Source: a virus
DNA: 40,638 bases
Direction: 5' to 3' (one strand)
Virus record (IMG/VR): IMGVR_UViG_3300042308_001934
Location: 1-40,638 of that record
The notes below the pieces were generated by a model that was not told where the DNA came from, did no database searches, and saw only the letters and a list, made by a program, of their open reading frames with translations. The translations under genes and the position numbers were made by a program. Below are positions 27,083 through 35,415 of the stretch, piece after piece. Position 1 is the first letter of the stretch. Every line of letters begins with the position of its first letter.

Positions 27083-29155
27083 ATGCCAGCTAATGGCGGT
27101 CAAGTGACCCTGCGCCTATCCGTCGCCGGACAGGAGGCGGTAAAGGCCTCTTTGCGCGAGTTGGGGCCGGAAGGGGCCAAGGCGATGCGCCAGATCGAGT
27201 TGGCCGGTCGCCAGGCCAGTACCAGCCTCAAGGTGATCGACAGCACGGCGCGCGAGGTTAAGGGCGGCATGGCCTCCATGGCCGAGTCCAGCGGCGCGTT
27301 AGGGCGTGTAATGGGCAATCTTGGGCCCATTGGCATTGCGGCGGCCGCTGGCATGGGGGCCTTGACCCTGGCCTTGGGCAAGACCCGCGAGGCCTTGGAT
27401 TTTGTTGACAATCTGGGCGACGCCGCCACCAAGCTTCGGGTCTCGGTCGAGAGTCTGCAAGAATGGCGCTATGCCGCGCAGGAAGCCAATCTTGAAGCCG
27501 CCGCCTTTGATACCAGCATTCAGGGCCTGCAATCGAGCGTGGGTAAATTCGTCTCTGGCATTGGCGGCGCGCGCGTGGCCAAGGCGTTTGAGGCTCTAGG
27601 AATCAGCCGCGAACAGGCGGCGAGTTTCAAATCGGTGTCGGACATGCTGCCGCTTCTGGCCGACCGGCTCAGAGCGGTTGGCTCGGAGGCGGAAAAGGTG
27701 GCGATTGCCGATAAGCTGGGAGTCCGCGAACTGCTTCCCCTGCTCGAACAGGGCTCGGATAAGATCGGTGAAATGACCACGCGCGCCCACGATCTGGGAA
27801 TTGTCCTCGATTCCAAGACCGTCCAAAGCATGGGTGATCTGCAGCGGAAAACAGAACTGGCCAGCCAGGCCATTGATGTCAATTTGAAACAAGCCTTTTT
27901 GAGTCTGGCCCCGCTGTTAGCGAGCACAACCAAGATGATCGCGGATATGTCGCGCGGGATTTCGGGCTTTCTGAGTCAGTTTACCGCCATTGAGAACCGC
28001 AGCCGCGCGCAGCTGGAATATCGCCGGTCTGGGATCATGGCCGAAAATAAGAACAACCGAATTCGGACTGCGATCAATGCGCCTGAACTGGCCCGGATTG
28101 ATCAGGCCATGTTAGAAATGGACATTGCCGCCAAGGCCAATGTCGGGACCGGCCAGCGCGGCCAGGCTGCGCGTTCAGCGGCGGCCCGGGCAACCACTCG
28201 CACGGCGGGGGCCTATAGCGGGGCGGGGGCCGATGGCCTTGGCGGCGGCGGCGGCGGCGGGCGGTCGCGCGGCTCTGGCGGGGCAGGGGCTTCCATGGCC
28301 AAAAAGCCCGCTTTGGCTTGGAATGCCGATACCTCAAGCCCGGCGACGGTTATTCCATCGACCATTGTCGATCTGACCGATTATCAGCTGAAGGCCGTCG
28401 ATTGGAAATCGGTCCTGGAGCCTGTCTCGACCGCTGTGCGCGATAACACGGTCGAGGGCTTTTCAGAGGCGAAGGACCAGTCCTATTCGGCGCTGCGCGA
28501 GGCGGTCAAGGGGGGGCTGGAGGCCGGTTTCGACGGCGGGGCCAGGGGGGCCTTAAAGTATTTTGTCGATCGTCTGCGCAACCAGGTGTTTGAAGGCCTG
28601 GTCGATTCCATCACCTCGGCCCTTTCCTCTCAAGTGTCTTCCCGCGCGGGCGGGTCTGGCCTGATGAATTCAGTGCTTTCGACTTTCGGCTTTGGCGGCG
28701 GCGGCGGTCAGGCGAGGTCCGGCTCGGGCGGTGCTCAAGGTGGCGGCCTGTTTTCGAGCGTGCTCAGCAGCATTTTTGGCGGCGGCGGCTTTCAGCCATC
28801 CATGACCACCCCGCCCTATATTCCCGCCCGCGCGGCGGGCGGCATGGCCTTTGGCACCACCCTGGTCGGCGAGCGCGGGCCAGAGCTGGTCAATTTCACC
28901 CAGCCGGGCATGGTGTTCAGCAATGACCGCTCGCGCAGGATGATGCAGGGGCTGGGTCAGGGCATCGGCGCTGGACCGGGCGGCTCTGGTCGCCAAGGCC
29001 AGGTCTTCAATATTGATAATCGCAAAATCATCAATGCCGCTGGGGCTGATCCGGCGGCCTTGAAAAGGGTCGAGGAAAGAATCGATCAGTTTCAAAGCGG
29101 CGAGCCCGAGCGCTGGCTGGCCTATCAAAATTCCTATAACCGGGCCAGCCGATGA
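27083..29155 (+). CDS. Tail tape measure protein
   Basis: A 690-aa tape measure. A helical N-terminus (LRELGPEGAKAMRQIELAGR) leads to a hydrophobic segment at about 76-100 (GPIGIAAAAGMGALTLALG), long helices, Gly-rich low-complexity stretches (about 385-405 and 530-575) and a conserved-type C-terminus (GTTLVGERGPELVNFTQPG) seen in many tape measures. Its length is consistent with a tail of roughly 100 nm by the usual per-residue rule. AAAGGAG precedes ATG 27083. Confidence 0.92.
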   Translation: MPANGGQVTLRLSVAGQEAVKASLRELGPEGAKAMRQIELAGRQASTSLKVIDSTAREVKGGMASMAESSGALGRVMGNLGPIGIAAAAGMGALTLALGKTREALDFVDNLGDAATKLRVSVESLQEWRYAAQEANLEAAAFDTSIQGLQSSVGKFVSGIGGARVAKAFEALGISREQAASFKSVSDMLPLLADRLRAVGSEAEKVAIADKLGVRELLPLLEQGSDKIGEMTTRAHDLGIVLDSKTVQSMGDLQRKTELASQAIDVNLKQAFLSLAPLLASTTKMIADMSRGISGFLSQFTAIENRSRAQLEYRRSGIMAENKNNRIRTAINAPELARIDQAMLEMDIAAKANVGTGQRGQAARSAAARATTRTAGAYSGAGADGLGGGGGGGRSRGSGGAGASMAKKPALAWNADTSSPATVIPSTIVDLTDYQLKAVDWKSVLEPVSTAVRDNTVEGFSEAKDQSYSALREAVKGGLEAGFDGGARGALKYFVDRLRNQVFEGLVDSITSALSSQVSSRAGGSGLMNSVLSTFGFGGGGGQARSGSGGAQGGGLFSSVLSSIFGGGGFQPSMTTPPYIPARAAGGMAFGTTLVGERGPELVNFTQPGMVFSNDRSRRMMQGLGQGIGAGPGGSGRQGQVFNIDNRKIINAAGADPAALKRVEERIDQFQSGEPERWLAYQNSYNRASR

Positions 29156-29841
29156 CCGTCCCCGCCTTTCCTAGGCCCTTTCCATCTGCGCTTTCGACGG
29201 GTGCAAAGTTTATCGAGGCCAATTTCATCCTGACCCGCCGCCAGGCTGTTGGTGTGCTCGAATCTGGCCGCGATGTCACGATTGATCGCGGTCGGCCGCA
29301 ATGGAAGGCCAGTTGGCAGACCCCCAAGCTGGCGCCGGGCGATCTGGGGATCTGGCGCGCCTGGGGCGATAGCCTGCAAAGCTCGGCCCGGACTTTTCTA
29401 GGCTTTGATCCGGCCCGCGAATTTCCCCTAGCCTATATGCCGCAAGGCCCCTCGGCCATGGTCCGGGCCGGAACCTCGACGGCATTCGATGGCACCTGTA
29501 GCTTGGCGGGGATTGGCACGTTTCGCAATGAGATCGCCCTGTCTGGCCTGCCGGTTGGACTTCCACTGGCGCTTGGCGACTATATCAGCGCCATTCAGAG
29601 CGGTAAATACAGCCTGCATCGGGTCAGCGAGGCCGTCACTGCCACCGCCCAAGGTGTGATCGGGTCTGTCTATATCGAGCCAGAGCTGCCAAACGGCTAT
29701 ACGGTGGCGGGCGCGATCCTCAATATCTACCGGCCTTGCGCCAAGTTCAAACTTATTGCCCCCCTGTCCATCCCGGTCGCGGGCTCTGGCGGTTATCGCC
29801 AAGGCGCGGCCCAGTTTGAAGCCCTTTCGGTAATGACCTGA
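29152..29841 (+). CDS. Minor tail protein (gpM position)
   Basis: A 229-aa protein between tape measure and the L-like gene. FPSALSTGAKFIEANFILTR and RGRPQWKASWQTPKL give a beta-rich start typical of distal-tail proteins; LPLALGDYISAIQSGKYSLHRVSE is a later signature-like segment. I cannot name the family; position suggests part of the tail-tip hub (lambda M-like). Overlaps the tape-measure gene by 4 nt. Confidence 0.55.
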   Translation: MTVPAFPRPFPSALSTGAKFIEANFILTRRQAVGVLESGRDVTIDRGRPQWKASWQTPKLAPGDLGIWRAWGDSLQSSARTFLGFDPAREFPLAYMPQGPSAMVRAGTSTAFDGTCSLAGIGTFRNEIALSGLPVGLPLALGDYISAIQSGKYSLHRVSEAVTATAQGVIGSVYIEPELPNGYTVAGAILNIYRPCAKFKLIAPLSIPVAGSGGYRQGAAQFEALSVMT

Positions 29842-30527
29842 TGCGCAATCTTTCAAACGCCCTCAAATCGGTCTTGGCCGGATCCAGCCTTGGAGTCCGC
29901 ACCATAGCCCGCCTTAACCTCGGCTCTGGCCTCTACTGTGTCTGCGATGGCGAGGAGAATCTGGTCTGGAATGGAGCAACCTATACCGCTCTGGGCGAGG
30001 CCCTGGTCCTCAATCCCGGAGCAATAACCACAGACGGGCGGGGTCAAGGCTCGAATATCAGCCTGTCTGGTACGGATCCTGTTTTGCTTAATACGTTTTT
30101 TAATGAGGTCTATCGCGGTCGCCCGGCTGAAATCGCTCTATTGTTTCTCGACCCCTCCACGGGACAGCCCTTTGAAGAGGTCTTGCTGTCGTCTGGCAAG
30201 ATGGATGTGGTCAACCATGACATCGGTGCGCAGAAGGTGGCCGAGCCAGACCGGCCCACGGTCTCGACCCTGAGTCTGACCCTGACAGCTGCGACCACAG
30301 AAATGGACCGGGCAGGGGTCCGCACCCGCTCGGATACGGATCAGAAGACCCACCGCGCTGGCGATGGTTTTTTTAAGGATGTGGCCACGGCTGGCCGGTC
30401 CCAGATCGCCTGGGGGCGCGACGGGGTCTCCTCGCCTATCAAGGCCGCCGCCAGTGTCGGGGCAGGTGGCACTAATTTCGCCGGCATAGATGTGTCAGGC
30501 CTTGATCGCTACGAGAATCTGAGATGA
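29841..30527 (+). CDS. Minor tail protein (gpL-like, DUF2163-like)
   Basis: A 228-aa tail-tip protein. TIARLNLGSGLYCVCDGEEN, LVWNGATYTALGEAL, and LEVEL-type strands followed by FNEVYRGRPAEIALLFLD resemble the N-terminal domain of DUF2163/gpL proteins. TDQKTHRAGDGFFKDVATAG near the end is also typical. In lambda, L carries an iron-sulphur cluster; no clear four-Cys set is seen here. Read together with the K-like and J-like genes that follow. Confidence 0.7.
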   Translation: MRNLSNALKSVLAGSSLGVRTIARLNLGSGLYCVCDGEENLVWNGATYTALGEALVLNPGAITTDGRGQGSNISLSGTDPVLLNTFFNEVYRGRPAEIALLFLDPSTGQPFEEVLLSSGKMDVVNHDIGAQKVAEPDRPTVSTLSLTLTAATTEMDRAGVRTRSDTDQKTHRAGDGFFKDVATAGRSQIAWGRDGVSSPIKAAASVGAGGTNFAGIDVSGLDRYENLR

Positions 30528-30949
30528 CCGCCAATAGATTTCAAGACTGGCCAGAGCGGCTGGAGCCGGTGCTTGAGGCCGCTGCGCACCGCGCCTTCGC
30601 CTATGGTGATTGGGACTGCTGCCTTTTTGTTGCCGATGCAGCCTTGGCCATGACCGGGCTCGATCCGGCGGCAGACTATCGCGGTCAGTATGCGGACTAT
30701 AAAACCGGTCTCAGGCGCCTGCGCAGCCTGAGCGGCAAGCGCAATCTGGCGGGCTGGGCTGATCTGTTCTTTCCCCGCATTGTTCCGGTTCTGGCCCATC
30801 GCGGCGACTGGGGCCTGGTCAAGCGGCCAACCGATGCCGATGGCAAGGTCCGGCCAGTCCTTGGCCTGATGGATGGCGATGTTTTACGCGTAGCCGGTGG
30901 CCTGGTCCTGCCCAGGACCGAGGTCCTCATCGCCTGGAGCATTGGCTGA
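30524..30949 (+). CDS. Tail-tip NlpC/P60-type protein (gpK-like, DUF6950 type)
   Basis: A 141-aa protein with FAYGDWDCCLFVADAALAMT at about residues 23-42, the Cys-containing signature of DUF6950/NlpC-P60-like tail proteins. The second part GDWGLVKRPTDADGKV contains no obvious catalytic His at the usual place, so peptidase activity is uncertain. In related phages the protein sits in the tail tip and may cut peptidoglycan on entry. Overlaps both neighbours. Confidence 0.75.
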   Translation: MTANRFQDWPERLEPVLEAAAHRAFAYGDWDCCLFVADAALAMTGLDPAADYRGQYADYKTGLRRLRSLSGKRNLAGWADLFFPRIVPVLAHRGDWGLVKRPTDADGKVRPVLGLMDGDVLRVAGGLVLPRTEVLIAWSIG

Positions 30950-33900
30950 TGCCCCAAATCGTAGTCGCTGCGGTTCAGTTCATAGTCGCCAAGGTGTTGG
31001 CCGCAGCGGTCATCAAGACCCTCGTTGTCAATCTGCTCGTAACCCTGGCCCTTAATGCCGTGTCCAAGGCCCTGTCGCCCAAGCCAAAATCAGGCTGGCG
31101 CGGGGATAGTCTGCAGGTCAGTCTGGATCCCAATCAGAACCGCCTGTGTCTGGTCGGCCAGACCGCGACGGCGGGCAGCCTGGTTACGTTTCAGACCTGG
31201 GGGAACAAGAACGAGTACATCATCCTGTTGTTTGCGATTGCCGATCATCCCTGCGAGGCCTTGGTCGGCCTTTGGAACAATGGCAAGCGCCTGACCCTGA
31301 ATGGCGATGGCTCGGTCCAGGAGTATTTTGCGGACAATCGTCATAATCTTTGGGTGACCTTTTATAATGGCGACTGGAACCAGGCCGCCGACAGCGAGCT
31401 GATCAGTGTCAGCGGCGGGCGCTGGACCGCCAATGAGCGCGGGCGCGGCGTCTGTTATGTTAAGATTAAGGCCCGATATAATGAAAAGGCGCACGGCGAT
31501 GGCTTGAGCGGCCTGTTTCAGTTTCTGTACGAGGTCAAGGGCGCGCGGCTCTATGATCGCCGCTTCGACAGTTCGGTCGGCGGCGCGGGTAGTCAGAGGG
31601 CCAATGATCAGGCCAGCTGGACCTGGACCGACAATGCGGCGGTTGTGCTGGAAAATGTCTTGCGCGGCATCGGTGCCCAGGACACCTCAAGCCCGGTGGC
31701 TACACGCCAACGCGATCTGATCTTCGGGCCTGGCCTTGGCGACATTGATCTGCCTTTTGCGGCAAACATCGCCGCCATGAATACATGTGATGAATTGGTC
31801 GGGCTCAAGGCGGGCGGTAGCGAAAAGCGTTACCGCGCCAGTGGAACCTTTAGTGTGGCCTCCACGCCAGGCCAGGTCGCCAGCGATGTTCTGGGCACCA
31901 TGGCGGGCAAGCTGACCACGGGGGCTGGCCGCTGGCGTATCCTGCCCGGCGCGGCCCAGTCGATCGCCAAATATATTACCGATGATGATGTCCGCATTGA
32001 TGTGGCCTCGAGCTATACGCAAGATCGGCCCCTGGATGAGACGGTGAATGCCGTATATGGCCGCTTTGCCGACCCTTCGGCCTATTATCAGCCCATCAGC
32101 CTGCCTGCGCGCCTGTCCAGCGCCGACGAGCTGACCGATTCAGGGCGAAAATCAACCAATTATGAATTGAGCTTTGTCACCTCCAGCACTCAAGGCCAGA
32201 GGGTTCAGGAAATACACCGCCGCCGGGGTCGCCGGATGCGGGCCGCTAAGATGGCTCTGGGGCCTGAGCATATGGATCTGGAGCCGGGCGACTGGGTCAG
32301 TTGGACCAGTGACCGCTATGGCTGGACCAAGGTTTTTGAGATCACGCCTGTCGATATCAAGACTGATGGCGATGACTTTTTGGCAGTCAGTCTGGCCCTG
32401 GGTGAAGTCGATTCCAGCCTCTATAGCTGGACCCCCGCCACGGACGAGCTTGATCCAGCTGTGCCAACCAATCTATCCAGCGCCCTGATCACCGGATCGG
32501 CGGTGACAGGCCTTGGCGTGGCCGCGACCGTGATTGCCCAGGGTCTCAATCAAATACCAGCTTTGGCCGTGAGCTATAATGCCATCACCGATCCGATTGC
32601 CACCAGCCTGCGCCTCGAATACCGGGTCCAAGGCCTGCCTGCGGCGGCGGCCCAGACCCTGGTTAAGGAGGTGTCTCTGCGCCCAACCGAGACCGTGGCC
32701 GGATCAACCGCCAGCCTGGTCCTGAGCGATGGTGTGATCGGCGGTTATACCTATCAGGTGCGCGGCGCAGTCCTGACCAGCCCAGAGCGCGACCTGAACT
32801 ATAGCGCCTGGGTCGCCACCCCCACCCCCACGGCGCTTTTGTCGGCTGGATTAATTGGCGGGCTGGGGCCTGATGATGTCCAGAACGCGCTTGTGGCGGC
32901 GGGAACGGGCAACCGGGTGATCCTGTCCGATCTGAACAAGGGTGTGGTCGGCTGGATTGCTGGGGCCTCGACTTTTGAAATGGGCGCGGCGCTGACAACG
33001 GGGGTCGTGAACGGCCTGCCAACCCTGATTCTTACCGCGACGGCGGCGAGCGCGGGCCAGTTGGCCTTGACCTATCCGGCTTATCGCTTTGCATGTCAGG
33101 CCGGAGAGCAGCTTTCGGTCGGCGCTATTTTGGGGCTAAGTTCCACGGCGACGGGTGCGGTCAATATCAACTGGTGGAACGCAAGCGGAAACTATATCGG
33201 CCAGACCTCGAACATTGGCAGCATAGCGGCGGCGGACGGATTCACAACGGTCAGGGGCATGGTTACTGTGCCAGCCGGAGCGGTGTCGGGCGATCTGGTG
33301 TTACAGGCGAATACCACGGCGGCGGGTTTCTTTAACATGTATGCTTCCCGCCCCATGGTGCAGGGCGTCCCAACCGGCCAGACGGTTCATCCTGGATACA
33401 TGTCCGGTCCGAATGCTGTTCCCGGGGCGGACGTCACCGCAGCCAATATCGCGGCGGCGATTACGGGCCAAGGCGCGCTGGCGACTTTGAACCAGGCGAC
33501 ATGGGCAACGCAGGTCACTGGGATCGGCAAGCCGGAGGATTATGCGACTCTTAGCCGGGTGTATCGGCAAGCAACGGCCCCGACCGCGCCGGGCCTGAAC
33601 GACATCTGGATCGTACTGGACGGCTTTGCCAATGCCATTGCTGTGAGGGCGTGGAACGGATCGGCGTGGATAACCGGGGGCGATCTGACCGCCGTCAATA
33701 TCGCCGCGGCGATTACCGGGCAGACTGCGCTGGCGACGGCTCCCGCCCCGTCCTATGCCGGCAATGCAGCGGCCTTGGCGGGCGGGGTGGCGGTCGGGCA
33801 GTTTTTCACCGACACCACCGATGGCAACAAGGTTAAGGCGGTTGTCCCGCCGGGCGGCTTGTCTGCAACGGTCAGTCCCGTCTTTTTGTTTGCTCAGGGC

Positions 33901-34155
33901 ACGGTTGGAACAATCACAAGCCCAAGCTGTACGGTCGCGCCAAGCGCTGGAGCAGGGACAGTAACCTATCAGTGGATCGCCGTTACAAACCCAGACAATA
34001 TTTTGATTAACAGTCCTACCAGCGCGACAACAGTTTTCTACAAGGTGCTGGCCGCTGGCCAATCTGCCGATGCTAAGTTTCAGTGCTTGGTTACGAATAC
34101 AAGCGGCCAGACGGCCTCGGTTGTTGTCAGGGTATCCTTAACTGAAATCAGCTAG
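30949..34155 (+). CDS. Central tail-tip/host-specificity protein (gpJ-like)
   Basis: A 1068-aa tip protein. The N-terminus has a hydrophobic stretch (residues 1-45, I/K-like: AVIKTLVVNLLVTLALNAV), then J-type hub domains (WNNGKRLTLNGDG; RQRDLIFGPG; DEPLDETVNAVYGRF-type) with HRRRGRRMRAAKMAL. From about 530 there are fibronectin-like repeats, and after 820 two near-copies of a unit, VTAANIAAAITGQGALAT and LTAVNIAAAITGQTALAT. An Ig-like domain ends the protein (about 985-1068). It probably determines binding to the host surface and opens the way for DNA. Confidence 0.88.
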   Translation: MPQIVVAAVQFIVAKVLAAAVIKTLVVNLLVTLALNAVSKALSPKPKSGWRGDSLQVSLDPNQNRLCLVGQTATAGSLVTFQTWGNKNEYIILLFAIADHPCEALVGLWNNGKRLTLNGDGSVQEYFADNRHNLWVTFYNGDWNQAADSELISVSGGRWTANERGRGVCYVKIKARYNEKAHGDGLSGLFQFLYEVKGARLYDRRFDSSVGGAGSQRANDQASWTWTDNAAVVLENVLRGIGAQDTSSPVATRQRDLIFGPGLGDIDLPFAANIAAMNTCDELVGLKAGGSEKRYRASGTFSVASTPGQVASDVLGTMAGKLTTGAGRWRILPGAAQSIAKYITDDDVRIDVASSYTQDRPLDETVNAVYGRFADPSAYYQPISLPARLSSADELTDSGRKSTNYELSFVTSSTQGQRVQEIHRRRGRRMRAAKMALGPEHMDLEPGDWVSWTSDRYGWTKVFEITPVDIKTDGDDFLAVSLALGEVDSSLYSWTPATDELDPAVPTNLSSALITGSAVTGLGVAATVIAQGLNQIPALAVSYNAITDPIATSLRLEYRVQGLPAAAAQTLVKEVSLRPTETVAGSTASLVLSDGVIGGYTYQVRGAVLTSPERDLNYSAWVATPTPTALLSAGLIGGLGPDDVQNALVAAGTGNRVILSDLNKGVVGWIAGASTFEMGAALTTGVVNGLPTLILTATAASAGQLALTYPAYRFACQAGEQLSVGAILGLSSTATGAVNINWWNASGNYIGQTSNIGSIAAADGFTTVRGMVTVPAGAVSGDLVLQANTTAAGFFNMYASRPMVQGVPTGQTVHPGYMSGPNAVPGADVTAANIAAAITGQGALATLNQATWATQVTGIGKPEDYATLSRVYRQATAPTAPGLNDIWIVLDGFANAIAVRAWNGSAWITGGDLTAVNIAAAITGQTALATAPAPSYAGNAAALAGGVAVGQFFTDTTDGNKVKAVVPPGGLSATVSPVFLFAQGTVGTITSPSCTVAPSAGAGTVTYQWIAVTNPDNILINSPTSATTVFYKVLAAGQSADAKFQCLVTNTSGQTASVVVRVSLTEIS

Positions 34156-34181
34156 GCCCAAAAAACAGAAAGCCCCTCCCC

Positions 34182-34580
34182 ATGACCCAAACGCCAATCC
34201 TAAACATCATTCCGGCCCCGCAGCTTGTGATTGACAATCTGCCAGCCCTCAGAGCGGCCATGATGTCGTATGTCATGATCCATGGCGCGGGCCTAGCCGT
34301 GGTCACGCGCCAAGCGCTGGAGCCGGTGATCCTTGATCCGGTCCCGCCGATCTGGGCGGTCAAGGGTTTTGAAATTCTGTATGCGGTACTTGATGACCTG
34401 CCCGGCGACGGCGATGTTCTTTGCGCCCAGGCGGCGGAACTGGTGGCGCGGCATGATCTGTACGGCGCGGGCGAGCGGGCCTATGCGGTCCACCATATCA
34501 TCAAGGCCCGGCGCGGCGATGCCGATGCCGACACCTCTGTAACCGCGCCAGAGCCGGACCCGGCCTATAAGGTTTCGTAA
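34182..34580 (+). CDS. Hypothetical 132-aa protein after gpJ
   Basis: A 132-aa protein, helical in the middle (ALRAAMMSYVMIHGAGLAVV) and acidic at the end. AGAAAG is upstream, so a start at 34182 is credible. It lies between the tip protein and small membrane-protein genes. No family recognised; a tail-fibre attachment role is possible only by position. Confidence 0.6.
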   Translation: MTQTPILNIIPAPQLVIDNLPALRAAMMSYVMIHGAGLAVVTRQALEPVILDPVPPIWAVKGFEILYAVLDDLPGDGDVLCAQAAELVARHDLYGAGERAYAVHHIIKARRGDADADTSVTAPEPDPAYKVS

Positions 34581-34636
34581 ACAGAGATTGCGGATTCAGT
34601 TTTTTACTGCTTCAGTCGACCCAAAGGAGTCAAAAC

Positions 34637-34876
34637 ATGTCCTTCCTAGCCTTTCGCGCCCAGGCCTATACATTGCTTGTGGTTTCAGCCTTGGCCGCCC
34701 TGCACAAGATTCATGCCAAGGCCTTTGCGGCCAATCCCGAGGCGGGCCGCGTCAGTGGCAAGTATCTTGACGATGCCCATGCCCTGCTGCAGCTGGCCGC
34801 GCGCCATGTTGACCGGGCAACCCCCCATATCAAGACCCCCGTGCTCGCCTCGGCGGGCGGACCCAAGCCGAAATAG
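34637..34876 (+). CDS. Hypothetical 79-aa protein
   Basis: A 79-aa protein with AAAGGAG 8 nt before the ATG. The N-terminal half (FRAQAYTLLVVSALAALHKI) is moderately hydrophobic but has charged ends, so it may be a weak membrane segment; the rest (YLDDAHALLQLAARHVDRA) is an amphipathic helix. Function unknown. Confidence 0.6.
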   Translation: MSFLAFRAQAYTLLVVSALAALHKIHAKAFAANPEAGRVSGKYLDDAHALLQLAARHVDRATPHIKTPVLASAGGPKPK

Positions 34877-34886
34877 GCGCGGCGTC

Positions 34887-35363
34887 TTGGCCTGGTATGC
34901 GCTTGGCATTTTTGCCGCCTTTACACTCGGACTGGCCGCCTTGTCCCAGCGTTTGAATCGAAATCGTTCAGACCTGCTCGGGGCGGCTATGGTGCTGGCC
35001 CTGACCTGGCCCCTGACCATGGTGGTCAGCCAGGTCTTCACCCCGCCGCAGTCCATGCTGCTGGGTCCCATACTTGATCTGGCCTTTGCCAGCGGGCTGG
35101 GCATAGCCATTCGTGCCAGATACGAAAACTGGAAAATGGCCTTGCTCGCAATTCTGTGCGTCCAGGCCTTCGCACATGTCTTCTACCATGCGGCCTCGTC
35201 CGCGCCCTGGGCGCTGCTTCCCTATCTGATCGAGCTGAATATCACCTATGGTCTGATGCTGGCGATTGTGGCCGCCGTGGGAGGGCGCGATGTTGTATTG
35301 TTTGCTGGTCGCTATGGGGGCCGCTCTGGCGGTTCTGAACATCGCCCGGCAGGCCTGGACTAG
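34887..35363 (+). CDS. Multi-pass membrane protein
   Basis: A 158-aa protein with four or five predicted membrane helices (YALGIFAAFTLGLAAL; AAMVLALTWPLTMVVSQVF; LLGPILDLAFASGLGIAI; MALLAILCVQAFAHVFY; YGLMLAIVAAVGG). The best in-frame start is TTG 34887, with only a weak ribosome site, so the start is uncertain. It lies upstream of the fibre gene; a role in lysis or exclusion cannot be chosen from the sequence. Confidence 0.5.
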   Translation: MAWYALGIFAAFTLGLAALSQRLNRNRSDLLGAAMVLALTWPLTMVVSQVFTPPQSMLLGPILDLAFASGLGIAIRARYENWKMALLAILCVQAFAHVFYHAASSAPWALLPYLIELNITYGLMLAIVAAVGGRDVVLFAGRYGGRSGGSEHRPAGLD

Positions 35364-35403
35364 GCGTCCACCGAAACGCGGCCTTTGTCGCCGCAACCAA
35401 TAA
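35290..35403 (+). CDS. Candidate 37-aa membrane peptide
   Basis: An ORF that begins inside the preceding membrane-protein gene in another frame. GGAGGG lies 4 nt before the ATG. The product has one hydrophobic stretch (LYCLLVAMGAALAVLNIA) and a strongly basic tail (RQAWTRRPPKRGLCRR), the make-up of small phage membrane peptides. It could be a chance ORF. Confidence 0.35.
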   Translation: MLYCLLVAMGAALAVLNIARQAWTRRPPKRGLCRRNQ

Positions 35404-35415
35404 TCGGGAAAAATC

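Noticed and set aside
31813-31824. Second ops-like sequence (GGCGGTAGCGAA)
   Set aside because: It matches the ops element at 10 of 12 bases but lies deep inside the gpJ-like coding sequence with no leader or hairpin context, so chance is likely. It also warns that the 16557 match needs conservation support.
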